This document shows, one piece after another, positions 24,802-32,738 of a stretch of 64,000 nucleotides of DNA. The translations under genes were made by a program, and so were the position numbers. Position 1 is the stretch's first letter. The number at the start of each line of letters is the position of its first letter. Source of the stretch: an uncultured Treponema sp. (GTDB lineage: Bacteria; Spirochaetota; Spirochaetia; Treponematales; Treponemataceae); assembly GCF_946187725.1 (NCBI RefSeq), contig NZ_CAMHSK010000007.1, positions 1 to 64,000 on the forward strand. Direction: 5' to 3'. The notes under the pieces were generated by a model. That model did no database searches. It was not told the origin of the DNA and worked only from the letters and a program-made list of their open reading frames with translations.

Positions 24802-27336
24802 CTATTTTGAAATCATTTCATAGATTTTCTTCATATCAAGATGCTGCCTTAGCGTGTCTGCAAGAAGATTGTACTGACTTTCCTTAAATTCCTGAATGTT
24901 ACCGGGGATTTCTGCCTCAGCGTTGAAAATTTGTGACTTTTTCGAAGAATCTGAATCGTTCTGCACCGATTTTCCGTCTGATTTTTTGAGGCCAGCCCAC
25001 TTAAAGCCTTTCCGTTTTGCCAGAATTTTAACGAACTGAGCCGTAAATTCCAATTCATCAAAAAGACCGTGCAAATAAGTTCCAAAAACATTGCCTTTGA
25101 CCGCTCCGTCAAGCTTTTCCTCACCCGAAACTGAATCAATAACCTGAGCAAAACAAGAAACAGACGAATCCGCCCCCGAAGCAGAAGATTTTTCAAATTC
25201 TTCAGAAAATTTTGTCCGCCCCTGATGAATCTCATAGCCCGAAACCGAAAAATGTGAAAGCGGCGCAAAGATTGATTCATCACCGCCATCACAATGAAGA
25301 TTTTTCACCTTTCCGTTCACTCGGGTAAGAGCCTTTTCCGAAGAAAATTCCGTCTCCACAGGAAGCAAGCCCAGACCTTCAGTGATTTTTTTGGCAGAAG
25401 ACGGATTTTCATACTCGGCTTCACTTCCCGAAAGTCTTTCTCCAAGCATCTGGAAGCCGCCGCAAATTCCCAGAACAGGAGTTCCTTTCGCAGCCTCTTT
25501 TTGAATCAAATCAGCAAAACCCGAATCATTAAGCCACTTCAGGTCACCAAGCGTATTTTTTGTTCCCGGAATGATTATGCAGTCAGGAAAACCCAAATCC
25601 TCAGGTTTTTGCACATAGTATGAATTAACGGCATCAAGATTTTGAAGAGGATTGAAGTCCGTGAAGTTTGAAATATGCGGCAAACGAACGATAGCAAGCT
25701 GAATTTCGTTATTTTTATTTCTAAATTTTGCCAAACTGTGCAGATTTTCAGACAGTGAATCCTCATCATCTAGCCGAATCTTAACATAAGGCACGGTTCC
25801 AACAACAGGAATCCCGGTTTTCTCTTCGAGCATTTTTATTCCGCTGTCAAGAATCGATTTATCACCCCTGAATTTGTTTATGACAAGACCTTTTATACGA
25901 GCACGCTCTTCAGGTTCAAGCAATTCAATCGTTCCGACAAGCTGCGCAAACACTCCGCCACGGTCAATATCAGCAACCAGAAGCACCGGGCTGTCAGCAA
26001 TCTTTGCCATGCCCATATTCACGATGTCATTTTCTTTAAGGTTGATTTCGGCAGGACTGCCCGCCCCTTCAATCACAATCACATCATGAGAAGAAGCCAG
26101 TTTATCGAAAGCATCTTTTATCTGTGGCACAAGCGATTTTTTAAAAGCAAAATAATCTTTTGCCCTCATATTCCCGATTGCCTTACCATTCACAATCACC
26201 TGACTTCCAACATCACTCACCGGTTTCAGAAGAATCGGATTCATAAGAACGCTTGGCTCAAGGCCGGCCGCTTCCGCCTGCATGACTTGCGCGCGCCCCA
26301 TTTCAAGCCCTTCTTTTGTAACAAAAGAATTCAATGCCATGTTCTGAGATTTAAACGGCGCGACAGAAAGCCCGTCCTGCTTAAAAATGCGGCACAATCC
26401 AGCTACGATAAAACTCTTGCCCGCATTAGACATCGTTCCCTGAATCATCAGCGGACGACAATGAAGATGATCGGCCTCACAAGCTGAATTTTGACCGATT
26501 CCCGGCGAGGCCTGCGCCCCAATCACTCCCTTCTTTTCGCAAAATTTCCTTACAAGCTCCGAATACGACTTTTCATTATCAAAGAAATCACCCCCAAGCT
26601 CATAAAGATTACAAATCTGCTTTTTACACTCAGACTCATCGCGGGAAAGTTCCGAAACCTCATCTTCGCCCACACACAAAATTCTGTCCGACACTTTGAG
26701 TGCAAGATCAAGCTCATGCAACGAAGAAATCACCGTCACGCCATTTTTACACAAATCTTTCAGAACAGAAAGCAGCTCCAAACGCCAGCGAATATCAAGA
26801 TATGAAGTCGGCTCATCCAAAACCAAAACCCTTGGGTTCTGAGCCAATGCCCGTGCTATCAGAATACGCTGCTTCTGGCCGTCACTGACTTTCATAAAAT
26901 CCTGACTCGCAAATTTTTCAGCCTTAACAAGCGAAATCACTTCGTCAATTTTTGCATTATCTTCATCAGTTAAAAGTCCAAAATGCCCGGTATAAGGATA
27001 ACGACCGCCGGCAACCACATCCCGGCAAGTCAGCAGCTCAGGCTTAATGCTAACCGTAAGCAAGGCCGACATCACGCAGGAACGCTCCTTTGCAGAATAA
27101 TCAAGCAAATCCCTGTTATTTAAGAAGATTTTCCCTGAAACCGGCGGAATTTCACCAATCAGGGTTTTAAGAATAGTTGATTTACCAGAACCGTTCGCAC
27201 CAATCAGAGAGATAAACTGCCCTTCCTCTAAAGAAAATGAAAAAGGCCGATGAAGCGGGCGCGAACCATAACCCACTGCAAGATTTTGAAATTTTACAAC
27301 CGAAGAATGTGATTCCGTTTTCGTATTTCGCTCCAA
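24802..27336 (-). CDS. cbiP: Fusion: BtuD/FecE-type ABC ATPase + cobyric acid synthase CbiP
   Basis: 844 residues. Residues 13-245 are an ABC ATPase of the iron-siderophore/B12 class: Walker A GANGSGKST (46-54), signature VSDGQKQR (150-157), Walker B RVLVLDEPT (169-177). After a 45-residue linker, residues about 292-800 are a full CbiP/CobQ: QGTMSNAGKSF (299-309), FKSQNMALNSFVT, LLVADIDRGGVFAQL, and a GATase domain with Cys625 in LGICGGFQMLG and a late His in YLHGLFDE. CbiP amidates four side chains of cobyrinate diamide; the ATPase would drive a BtuCF-type importer. Matching permease and binding-protein genes lie at 29489 and 34072. Translation starts at a TTG (27336); no in-frame ATG precedes the ATPase. 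Confidence 0.9.
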   Translation of the reverse strand: MERNTKTESHSSVVKFQNLAVGYGSRPLHRPFSFSLEEGQFISLIGANGSGKSTILKTLIGEIPPVSGKIFLNNRDLLDYSAKERSCVMSALLTVSIKPELLTCRDVVAGGRYPYTGHFGLLTDEDNAKIDEVISLVKAEKFASQDFMKVSDGQKQRILIARALAQNPRVLVLDEPTSYLDIRWRLELLSVLKDLCKNGVTVISSLHELDLALKVSDRILCVGEDEVSELSRDESECKKQICNLYELGGDFFDNEKSYSELVRKFCEKKGVIGAQASPGIGQNSACEADHLHCRPLMIQGTMSNAGKSFIVAGLCRIFKQDGLSVAPFKSQNMALNSFVTKEGLEMGRAQVMQAEAAGLEPSVLMNPILLKPVSDVGSQVIVNGKAIGNMRAKDYFAFKKSLVPQIKDAFDKLASSHDVIVIEGAGSPAEINLKENDIVNMGMAKIADSPVLLVADIDRGGVFAQLVGTIELLEPEERARIKGLVINKFRGDKSILDSGIKMLEEKTGIPVVGTVPYVKIRLDDEDSLSENLHSLAKFRNKNNEIQLAIVRLPHISNFTDFNPLQNLDAVNSYYVQKPEDLGFPDCIIIPGTKNTLGDLKWLNDSGFADLIQKEAAKGTPVLGICGGFQMLGERLSGSEAEYENPSSAKKITEGLGLLPVETEFSSEKALTRVNGKVKNLHCDGGDESIFAPLSHFSVSGYEIHQGRTKFSEEFEKSSASGADSSVSCFAQVIDSVSGEEKLDGAVKGNVFGTYLHGLFDELEFTAQFVKILAKRKGFKWAGLKKSDGKSVQNDSDSSKKSQIFNAEAEIPGNIQEFKESQYNLLADTLRQHLDMKKIYEMISK

Positions 27337-27381
27337 ATTTGATTATGCTCAAATTATATCATAAAAAAATTCAGAGTGCTA

Positions 27382-27415
27382 TTGACAATTTTTATTGTAT
27401 CAAATATTATTTGAT
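27382..27415 (+). promoter_or_regulatory. Promoter and OhrR-type operator of the gpx-trxB-ohrR operon
   Basis: TTGACA (27382-27387), a 17-base spacer, and TATTAT (27405-27410). The -10 lies inside a perfect inverted repeat ATCAAAT-ATT-ATTTGAT (27399-27415). This AT-rich palindrome has the size and position of a MarR/OhrR operator, and the operon encodes such a repressor. Confidence 0.72.
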
Positions 27416-27463
27416 TAAATTAAACATCCTGGTTAAGCCATCATACAGGAAACGGAGGTAAAT

Positions 27464-28003
27464 ATGGCAATTTATGACTACACAGTTTTGGACAGAAAAG
27501 GAAACGAAGTTTCTATGGCTAATTTCAAGGACAAGGTTCTTCTGATTGTAAACACAGCAACAGGCTGCGGCTTTACCCCGCAATACAAAGGCCTTGAAGA
27601 ACTTTGGCAGAAATATCACGACAAGGGGCTTGAAATCCTCGATTTCCCATGCGATCAGTTTGGTCATCAGGCACCCGGCGATGATGATGAAATCCACGAA
27701 TTCTGCCAGCTCAAATACAAGACAAGTTTCGACAATTTCAAGAAGATTGAAGTGAACGGCGAAAATGAACTTCCGCTCTTCACCTTCCTCAAGAGCCAGC
27801 AGGGTTTCAAAGGCTTCACCGGCATCAAGGGAGCGTTAATGAATACTGTTGTCGGAAAAATCGACCCGGACTTCAAAAACAATGCAAACATCAAGTGGAA
27901 CTTCACGAAATTCCTGGTTGACAGAAACGGCAATGTAGTTGACCGCTTTGAGCCAACTGTTGAACCAAAGAAAATCGAAGAAAAAATCGAGAACCTACTG
28001 TAA
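27464..28003 (+). CDS. Glutathione-peroxidase-family thiol peroxidase (Cys form)
   Basis: 179 residues, start ATG 27464 after GGAGG. The peroxidatic centre is VNTATGCGFTPQYKGLEELW with cysteine, not selenocysteine. FPCDQFGHQAPGDDDEI carries the usual Gln and a possible resolving Cys, and IKWNFTKFLVDRNG contains the Trp and Asn of the active-site tetrad. Bacterial members generally use thioredoxin rather than glutathione, which fits the trxB-like gene 17 bases downstream. It is the first gene of a peroxide-responsive operon. Reduction of organic hydroperoxides is the most likely role. Confidence 0.9.
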   Translation: MAIYDYTVLDRKGNEVSMANFKDKVLLIVNTATGCGFTPQYKGLEELWQKYHDKGLEILDFPCDQFGHQAPGDDDEIHEFCQLKYKTSFDNFKKIEVNGENELPLFTFLKSQQGFKGFTGIKGALMNTVVGKIDPDFKNNANIKWNFTKFLVDRNGNVVDRFEPTVEPKKIEEKIENLL

Positions 28004-28020
28004 AAAACGGAGGCGAAACC

Positions 28021-28944
28021 ATGACTTTTGACATAATCATCATCGGAGCGGGTCCGGCAGGAGTTTCTGCAGCCCTTTACGCAAAACGCGCAAACCTCAA
28101 TGTCGCAGTTATCTACTCAGGCGAAAGCCAGCTCGAAAAGGCTCATAAAATCGATAACTACTACGGTTTCCCACAAGGAATCCCAGGCCCGGACCTTTAC
28201 AAAAACGGAATCGAACAGGCAAAAAATCTTGGCGTGCAGGTAATACAGGCAGAAGTCACCCACCTTGAAATGCTTGCCCCGCCGCCAAAAACCCAATATT
28301 CTGTTAAGGCCGGTGGCAATGAATATTCTTCATCAGCATTGATTCTTGCGACAGGAAACAAAAAGCTCCGCCCGCCAATCGAAGGAATTCTTGACTTCGA
28401 AGGAAAAGGCCTGTCCTATTGTGCAGTATGCGACGGATTTTTCTACCGCAAAAAGAATGTTGCCGTAATTGGAAACGGAACTTTTGCCGTAGAAGAAGCA
28501 AGTCACCTCGCTCACATTGCGGACAGCGTTACAATCCTCACTGACGGAAAACCTGATGATGAAGTACAATCAGTGCTGTCAAAAGATTCTTCGCTTGCCG
28601 AAAAAATCAAAACCGACAAAAGGAAAGTCACCAAAATCCTCCCAAATTCAGAAAACACTAAACTTGGCGGCGTTCTTTTTGAAGACGGCGAACAGCTCGC
28701 TCTTGACGGAGTTTTTGTCGCACTCGGTTCAGCAGGTGCCGCTGATTTTGCGAAAAAGCTTGGTCTCATGTTAAACGGAGATTCAATCGCCACAAACGAA
28801 AAAATGGCAACGAATGCCCCTGGAATCTTCTCATGCGGCAACGCAAACGGCGGTCTGCTTCAGGTTTGCAAGGCTGTCTATGAGGGCGGTGTTGCGGGCT
28901 TGAGTGCGGTCGATTATATCCGCCAGATGAATAAAACGGAATAA
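28021..28944 (+). CDS. Thioredoxin-reductase-like flavoprotein lacking the usual NADPH motif
   Basis: 307 residues. FAD binding is shown by IIIIGAGPAGVSAALYAKRA and the C-terminal GIFSCGNANGG; the redox pair is Cys134-Cys137 in YCAVCDGFF. At the pyridine nucleotide site the glycine motif reads GNGTFAVEEAS, and the HRRxxxR motif that binds the NADPH phosphate is absent (TDGKPDDEV instead). Relatives without this motif can use other electron donors, for example reduced ferredoxin or flavin, so the donor here is uncertain. It sits between the peroxidase gene and ohrR and presumably recycles the peroxidase, perhaps through a thioredoxin encoded elsewhere. Confidence 0.85.
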   Translation: MTFDIIIIGAGPAGVSAALYAKRANLNVAVIYSGESQLEKAHKIDNYYGFPQGIPGPDLYKNGIEQAKNLGVQVIQAEVTHLEMLAPPPKTQYSVKAGGNEYSSSALILATGNKKLRPPIEGILDFEGKGLSYCAVCDGFFYRKKNVAVIGNGTFAVEEASHLAHIADSVTILTDGKPDDEVQSVLSKDSSLAEKIKTDKRKVTKILPNSENTKLGGVLFEDGEQLALDGVFVALGSAGAADFAKKLGLMLNGDSIATNEKMATNAPGIFSCGNANGGLLQVCKAVYEGGVAGLSAVDYIRQMNKTE

Positions 28945-28957
28945 TAAGGAAGATTGT

Positions 28958-29410
28958 ATGCAGAACGAAATCGAAAAATCAGATTCAGGTAAGTATTCCT
29001 GTTTAAGATTGCAGAATCAGCTATGTTTCCCACTATATGCTGCTTCCCGTGAGATTCTGCGCAATTACACTCCTCTTCTCAAAGAGCTTGACCTCACTTA
29101 CACACAGTACATCGTGCTTATGGTTCTTTGGGAAGAAAAAATTGTTTCCGTTGGGGATTTAGGGAACAGACTTTTCCTCGACACAGGCACTCTCTCCCCA
29201 CTCCTGAAGTCTATGGAAAAGAAATCCCTGCTCAAACGAACCCGTGATTCTGCTGACGAAAGAATTGTCAAAATCTCGATTACGGAAGAAGGCGAAAAAC
29301 TCAAAGAAAAAGCCGTCACCATTCCAGAAAAAATCGGAGGATGCCTTAAAATCTCAAAAGACGAAGCCGAATCCCTTTACAAGATTTTGTACAAGATTCT
29401 TTCAAATTAG
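28958..29410 (+). CDS. ohrR: OhrR-type MarR-family peroxide-sensing repressor
   Basis: 150 residues. LQNQLCFPLYAASREI carries the peroxide-sensing Cys23 seen in OhrR (Cys15 in B. subtilis). Tyr37 and Tyr48 stand at the same +14 and +25 offsets as the two tyrosines that contact that cysteine. The winged helix follows (LTYTQYIVLMVLWEE, LFLDTGTLSPLLKSMEKKSL, RDSADERIV). OhrR represses until an organic hydroperoxide oxidises the cysteine. It is the last gene of gpx-trxB-ohrR, and the palindrome at 27399 is its likely operator, giving autoregulation. Confidence 0.88.
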   Translation: MQNEIEKSDSGKYSCLRLQNQLCFPLYAASREILRNYTPLLKELDLTYTQYIVLMVLWEEKIVSVGDLGNRLFLDTGTLSPLLKSMEKKSLLKRTRDSADERIVKISITEEGEKLKEKAVTIPEKIGGCLKISKDEAESLYKILYKILSN

Positions 29411-29465
29411 AGCATTGTTCGATTTTCGGTCATAAGGGAGTTCTAAAAGCAATAAACACGGTTTC

Positions 29466-29490
29466 AGGGGGGCTAAGCTCCCCCTTTTTT
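29466..29490 (+). terminator. Terminator of the gpx-trxB-ohrR operon
   Basis: GGGGGG and TCCCCC pair around CTAAGC (29467-29484, one G-T pair), followed by TTTTTT. It sits at the junction with the convergent permease gene. Confidence 0.8.
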
Positions 29491-30499
29491 ACTTCCCTTT
29501 CCGTCTTGAAATCAGCATGAAAATCACGACGGGCGCACCGAAAATCGAAGTGACCGTGCTGATGCTCAGTTCCAGCGGAGCAAACACGCTTCGGGCAATC
29601 AAATCGCAAACAAGGCAGAAAAGCGCACCGCCCAAAAAAGAAGCGGGAATCACTGTAAGCGGCTTTGAAGTCTGAAACAACTGCTTAATCAAAAAAGGAA
29701 CCGCGATTCCAACAAAAGAGACAGGGCCGGCAAATGCAGTAACACAGGCAGAAAGCACGCTCGACAGAAGAATCAAAAGAGGCCTGAAAAGCTTTGTATT
29801 CACGCCCATCGTTCTCGCATAAGATTCGCCCAGCTGGTATGCAGAAATGGGCTTTGCCAGCAGAAAGACAAAAATCACGCACAGAAGAATAATCACGCCG
29901 CTCACCGCACAATCAGAAAGCGAAAAGCCCGCAAAACTTCCCTTCGACCAGTTATGAAGATTCACAATGTCTGCATCCTGAGCAAAAGTGACAAAAAAAT
30001 CAGTAAGTGCCGAAGTGATGTAGCCAATCATGATTCCAGCCACTAGAAGCGAACCGATATGATGAACTTTTTTCGAAATCAGCAATATAAAAAGCGTAGA
30101 GAAAATTGCGCCCGCAAAGCTTGATGTGACCAGCGCGGCAGAACCAACGGAAATTCCCCGCTGCAAGAAAAAAATCATCGTCATTGCCACGAACATTTTC
30201 GCACCCGAAGAAATTCCAAGCACAAAAGGACCGGCAATCGGATTCTGAAAATAAGTCTGTAGCAGAAATCCCGAAAGCGAAAGTCCGCCCCCCAAAAGAA
30301 AGGCCATAATCACGCGCGGAAGCCGAATCTGCAAAACGATATTGCTTTCCTGCAGCGAGTGCGTTCCATGCAAAAAGAGAATCTGAAATACACGCAAAGG
30401 CGGAATATGAACGGAGCCAGAACAAACAGAAACAAGGGATGCCAAAAAGACCGCAAAAATGAGAAAAACGAAAATCAAAGGCGAACGGAATTTACTCAT
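29489..30499 (-). CDS. FecCD/BtuC-family ABC permease (cobalamin or metal chelate)
   Basis: 336 residues with about nine or ten membrane helices. Family segments are LRVFQILFL, IRLPRVIMAFLLGGGLSLSG, FQNPIAGPFVLGISSGA and the coupling stretch GPVSFVGIAVPFL. BtuC-type permeases dimerise and import vitamin B12, heme or siderophores. Its natural partners here are the ATPase domain fused to CbiP (24802) and the BtuF-like lipoprotein (34072), neither of which is adjacent. It begins 3 bases after the HAD gene stop, so these two are cotranscribed. Cobalamin or cobinamide is the inferred substrate. Confidence 0.85.
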   Translation of the reverse strand: MSKFRSPLIFVFLIFAVFLASLVSVCSGSVHIPPLRVFQILFLHGTHSLQESNIVLQIRLPRVIMAFLLGGGLSLSGFLLQTYFQNPIAGPFVLGISSGAKMFVAMTMIFFLQRGISVGSAALVTSSFAGAIFSTLFILLISKKVHHIGSLLVAGIMIGYITSALTDFFVTFAQDADIVNLHNWSKGSFAGFSLSDCAVSGVIILLCVIFVFLLAKPISAYQLGESYARTMGVNTKLFRPLLILLSSVLSACVTAFAGPVSFVGIAVPFLIKQLFQTSKPLTVIPASFLGGALFCLVCDLIARSVFAPLELSISTVTSIFGAPVVIFMLISRRKGK

Positions 30500-30502
30500 A
30501 GT

Positions 30503-31165
30503 TTAACAGGAAGCCGGCTTAAAAGACGAGGAAACAACATCGTTGAGTTCTGAAAATTTATCGATTTTTGCAAAATAATCATCTGTCTCCGGACGGCCAA
30601 AACCATACGCCGCCCAGATAAACGGAACGCCTGCCTTCTGACAAGCCTCAAAATCCCCCTGCGTATCACCGACATAAACAGGAGCTTTCAATCCGTTGCG
30701 TTCTGCAAGAAGACGGATATTTTCTGCTTTTCCAAGCCCTGTGTTTCCGTAACACTCAAAATCTTTAATCAGGCCGGAGATTTTATTTTTTTCAATGACA
30801 AGCTCGATGTACCCTTTCTGGCAGTTGCTGACTATAAAAACCGGGATTTTTCCGGCAATCACCTTCAAGGTATCGATTACGCCTTCATAAGTGATGTTTT
30901 TTGTATTTGAAAGAAGTGCCTTCTGTTCCCGCTCGCAGCATTTGTCCATAAGGATTTGCTTTTCGTCGGAAGATAATTTGCCAAAAAGATTATCCGCAAT
31001 CACATCCATCGTTTTTCCGAACTGACCTTTAAGGATTTCGGCCGTTACATGCGGAACCTGCGGAAAATTTTCATCTATTGCCTCATTCCAGGCTTGCGCG
31101 ACAATCCCGGTTGTATTCCAGATTGTTCCATCGACATCAAGAATTACGCCATCAAATTTGCTCAT
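30503..31165 (-). CDS. HAD-family phosphatase (phosphoglycolate phosphatase-like)
   Basis: 220 residues. Motif I is ILDVDGTIW, motif II FIVSNCQKG, the conserved Lys and motif III appear as GLGKAENIRLL and YVGDTQGDFEACQKAG. A helical cap lies between residues 15 and 85. Such enzymes dephosphorylate small metabolites; PGP-like or beta-phosphoglucomutase-like activity cannot be separated here. Start ATG 31165 has GAGGAA upstream. It shares a transcript with the BtuC-like permease, so a role in cobalamin handling (for example alpha-ribazole phosphate dephosphorylation) is conceivable but only inferred. Confidence 0.8.
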   Translation of the reverse strand: MSKFDGVILDVDGTIWNTTGIVAQAWNEAIDENFPQVPHVTAEILKGQFGKTMDVIADNLFGKLSSDEKQILMDKCCEREQKALLSNTKNITYEGVIDTLKVIAGKIPVFIVSNCQKGYIELVIEKNKISGLIKDFECYGNTGLGKAENIRLLAERNGLKAPVYVGDTQGDFEACQKAGVPFIWAAYGFGRPETDDYFAKIDKFSELNDVVSSSFKPASC

Positions 31166-31310
31166 AAAAGTTCCTCTTTACGCGGAAAGGCTTTTGCGTT
31201 TTTCATATTTATGAGATTATAATATATACGGTATTTGAGATTTTTTTCAATCCGGCAAATTTTATTGTCGCAGTCAGAATCCTGATGCAAATCTTTTGGG
31301 AGCTTTAACA

Positions 31311-31907
31311 ATGAATATTTATGTTGATTTTGATGATTGCCTGTGTGAAACCGCCCGCCACTTCTCAACCCTTGCGAAAGAGCTTTTTGGAATAGATTTG
31401 CCCTACGAACGCATAAAATACTTTAACCTGCAAAAATCATTTTCCCTCACCGACAAACAGTATGAAGAGATGATGATTAAGGCGCACCAGCCGGAAATTC
31501 TTCTGTCTTATAAAGAAACGCCCGGTGCATCAAACACCCTCAACAACTGGCTCGATAAAGGCTACGATGTATCAATAATAACAGGCCGTCCTTTCAGTGC
31601 CTGGGAACCATCACGAGAATGGCTCAATCAGCACGGTCTTGAACGAGTCAAATTATACTGCTTTGATAAATATGGCAGAGACGCATTTATTAAAGACAGC
31701 AGCTTCAGCCTGAAACCCGAAGATTACTATAAAATGCACTACGATTTTGCCGTAGAAGATTCCCCTGCCGCATTCAAATTCTTTGACCATTTGCCGGATT
31801 TGAAAGTGATGGTCTTTGACCGCCCGTGGAACCAGGAATGTGAATTCCCCGGAGCAAACTATAAGAGGTGCATTGACTGGCAGATGATAAGTGAGCTTGT
31901 GGGATGA
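31311..31907 (+). CDS. 5'(3')-deoxyribonucleotidase-like HAD protein
   Basis: 198 residues, start ATG 31311 (GGGAG about 12 bases upstream; a TTG at 31296 is in frame but weaker). The motif I is YVDFDDCLCETA with two catalytic Asp residues; motif II is SIITGRPFSAWEPSREWL and motif III FAVEDSPAAFKFF. This matches NT5C-type cytosolic nucleotidases and related uncharacterised proteins. The likely reaction is removal of phosphate from a nucleoside monophosphate. It stands alone on the plus strand between cobalamin-related genes. Confidence 0.75.
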   Translation: MNIYVDFDDCLCETARHFSTLAKELFGIDLPYERIKYFNLQKSFSLTDKQYEEMMIKAHQPEILLSYKETPGASNTLNNWLDKGYDVSIITGRPFSAWEPSREWLNQHGLERVKLYCFDKYGRDAFIKDSSFSLKPEDYYKMHYDFAVEDSPAAFKFFDHLPDLKVMVFDRPWNQECEFPGANYKRCIDWQMISELVG

Positions 31908-31945
31908 TTTTATTGAAGCTGCTAGCGCAAATTGAAAGATAAACT

Positions 31946-32224
31946 CTAAAATCTGATTCTAAAGCCGTGCTCAACAGGATTTACAGGAACTGTGCGGCAT
32001 TCAATGCTGTCAATGTTTAGGAAACAGTCGGTTTTAAGCTGTTTTATCAATGCCGCGACTTTAGCTTCCGGGCCCTGGGCTTCAAGCTCAACTGAACCGT
32101 CAGACTTGTTTTTTACCCAACCCGAAAGCCCTAATCCTCTTGCATCGAACTGGGCTGTACAACGGAATCCTACCCCCTGAACCATGCCGACAAATCTGAA
32201 ATGCTGCCGTATAACATTTTCCAT
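31946..32224 (-). CDS. Acylphosphatase
   Basis: About 92 residues from ATG 32224 (MENVIRQHFRFVGMVQGVGF). The acylphosphatase signature VQGVGFRCTAQFDARGLGLS, with the catalytic Arg, and GWVKNKSDGSVELEAQG, with the catalytic Asn, are complete. The enzyme hydrolyses acyl phosphates. An in-frame ATG at 32254 would add ten residues. I prefer 32224 because the region between the two ATGs looks like an extended -10 (TGATATAGT), implying a leaderless transcript. Confidence 0.88.
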   Translation of the reverse strand: MENVIRQHFRFVGMVQGVGFRCTAQFDARGLGLSGWVKNKSDGSVELEAQGPEAKVAALIKQLKTDCFLNIDSIECRTVPVNPVEHGFRIRF

Positions 32225-32281
32225 ATCAAAAACTATATCACGACAGCATTTCATTTTCTATAGCAATTAAGCTAAAAGGTA

Positions 32282-32714
32282 AAATGTCGAGTTTTGCAAA
32301 TCTTCTGAAAACAACAAAAACAAGCTCTCGGCGGGAACATGGCACTGAACTCCACGGTTGTGCGAAATTGGAAATTAGACTCGCTTCGCTCGCTCGCACA
32401 AAGTGGGTTCGTGCCATAACCCCGCCTACGCTTGTTTTTGCATCACTCAGCAAATGCAAAACTCGGCATTTTTCCATTATATGCCGATATAGCCATCTAA
32501 TGGCGAGTTTTGAACTTACCGGATATGGCAAAAACGGCGCGAGGGAGCGAAACGGCTTACGAAAACACTCGTTTTGTGCTGCCGCGCAAGCGGCAAATGT
32601 ATATAGTTACAAGCACAAAACGCGTGTAGCAGGCTAGCCTGCGGTTTCGATAAGCCGTTATCACGACTGGGAGCCGTTTTTGCAACAGTCAGTAATTTTC
32701 AAAACTCGACATTA
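32282..32714. repeat. Two tandem long-hairpin palindromic elements
   Basis: Unit 1 (32282-32472) opens with AAATGTCGAGTTTTGC and closes with GCAAAACTCGGCATTT; inner matching arms include CAAAAACAAGC/GCTTGTTTTTG, ATGGCAC/GTGCCAT and TTGTGCGA/TCGCACAA. Unit 2 (about 32502-32714) runs from AATGGCGAGTTTTG to CAAAACTCGACATT, with inner arms GGCAAAAACGGC/GCCGTTTTTGC, AACGGCTTA/TAAGCCGTT and GTTTTGTGC/GCACAAAAC. No convincing coding content. The arm also forms the hairpin at 16023-16067. This looks like a dispersed structured repeat, possibly mobile. Confidence 0.75.
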
Positions 32715-32738
32715 GACATGGAAGAACTAAACACCGGA

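Noticed and set aside
32284-32637. 117-residue frame between acylphosphatase and HAD genes
   Set aside because: It is made of inverted-repeat arms; codons mirror the palindromes and no domain is seen.
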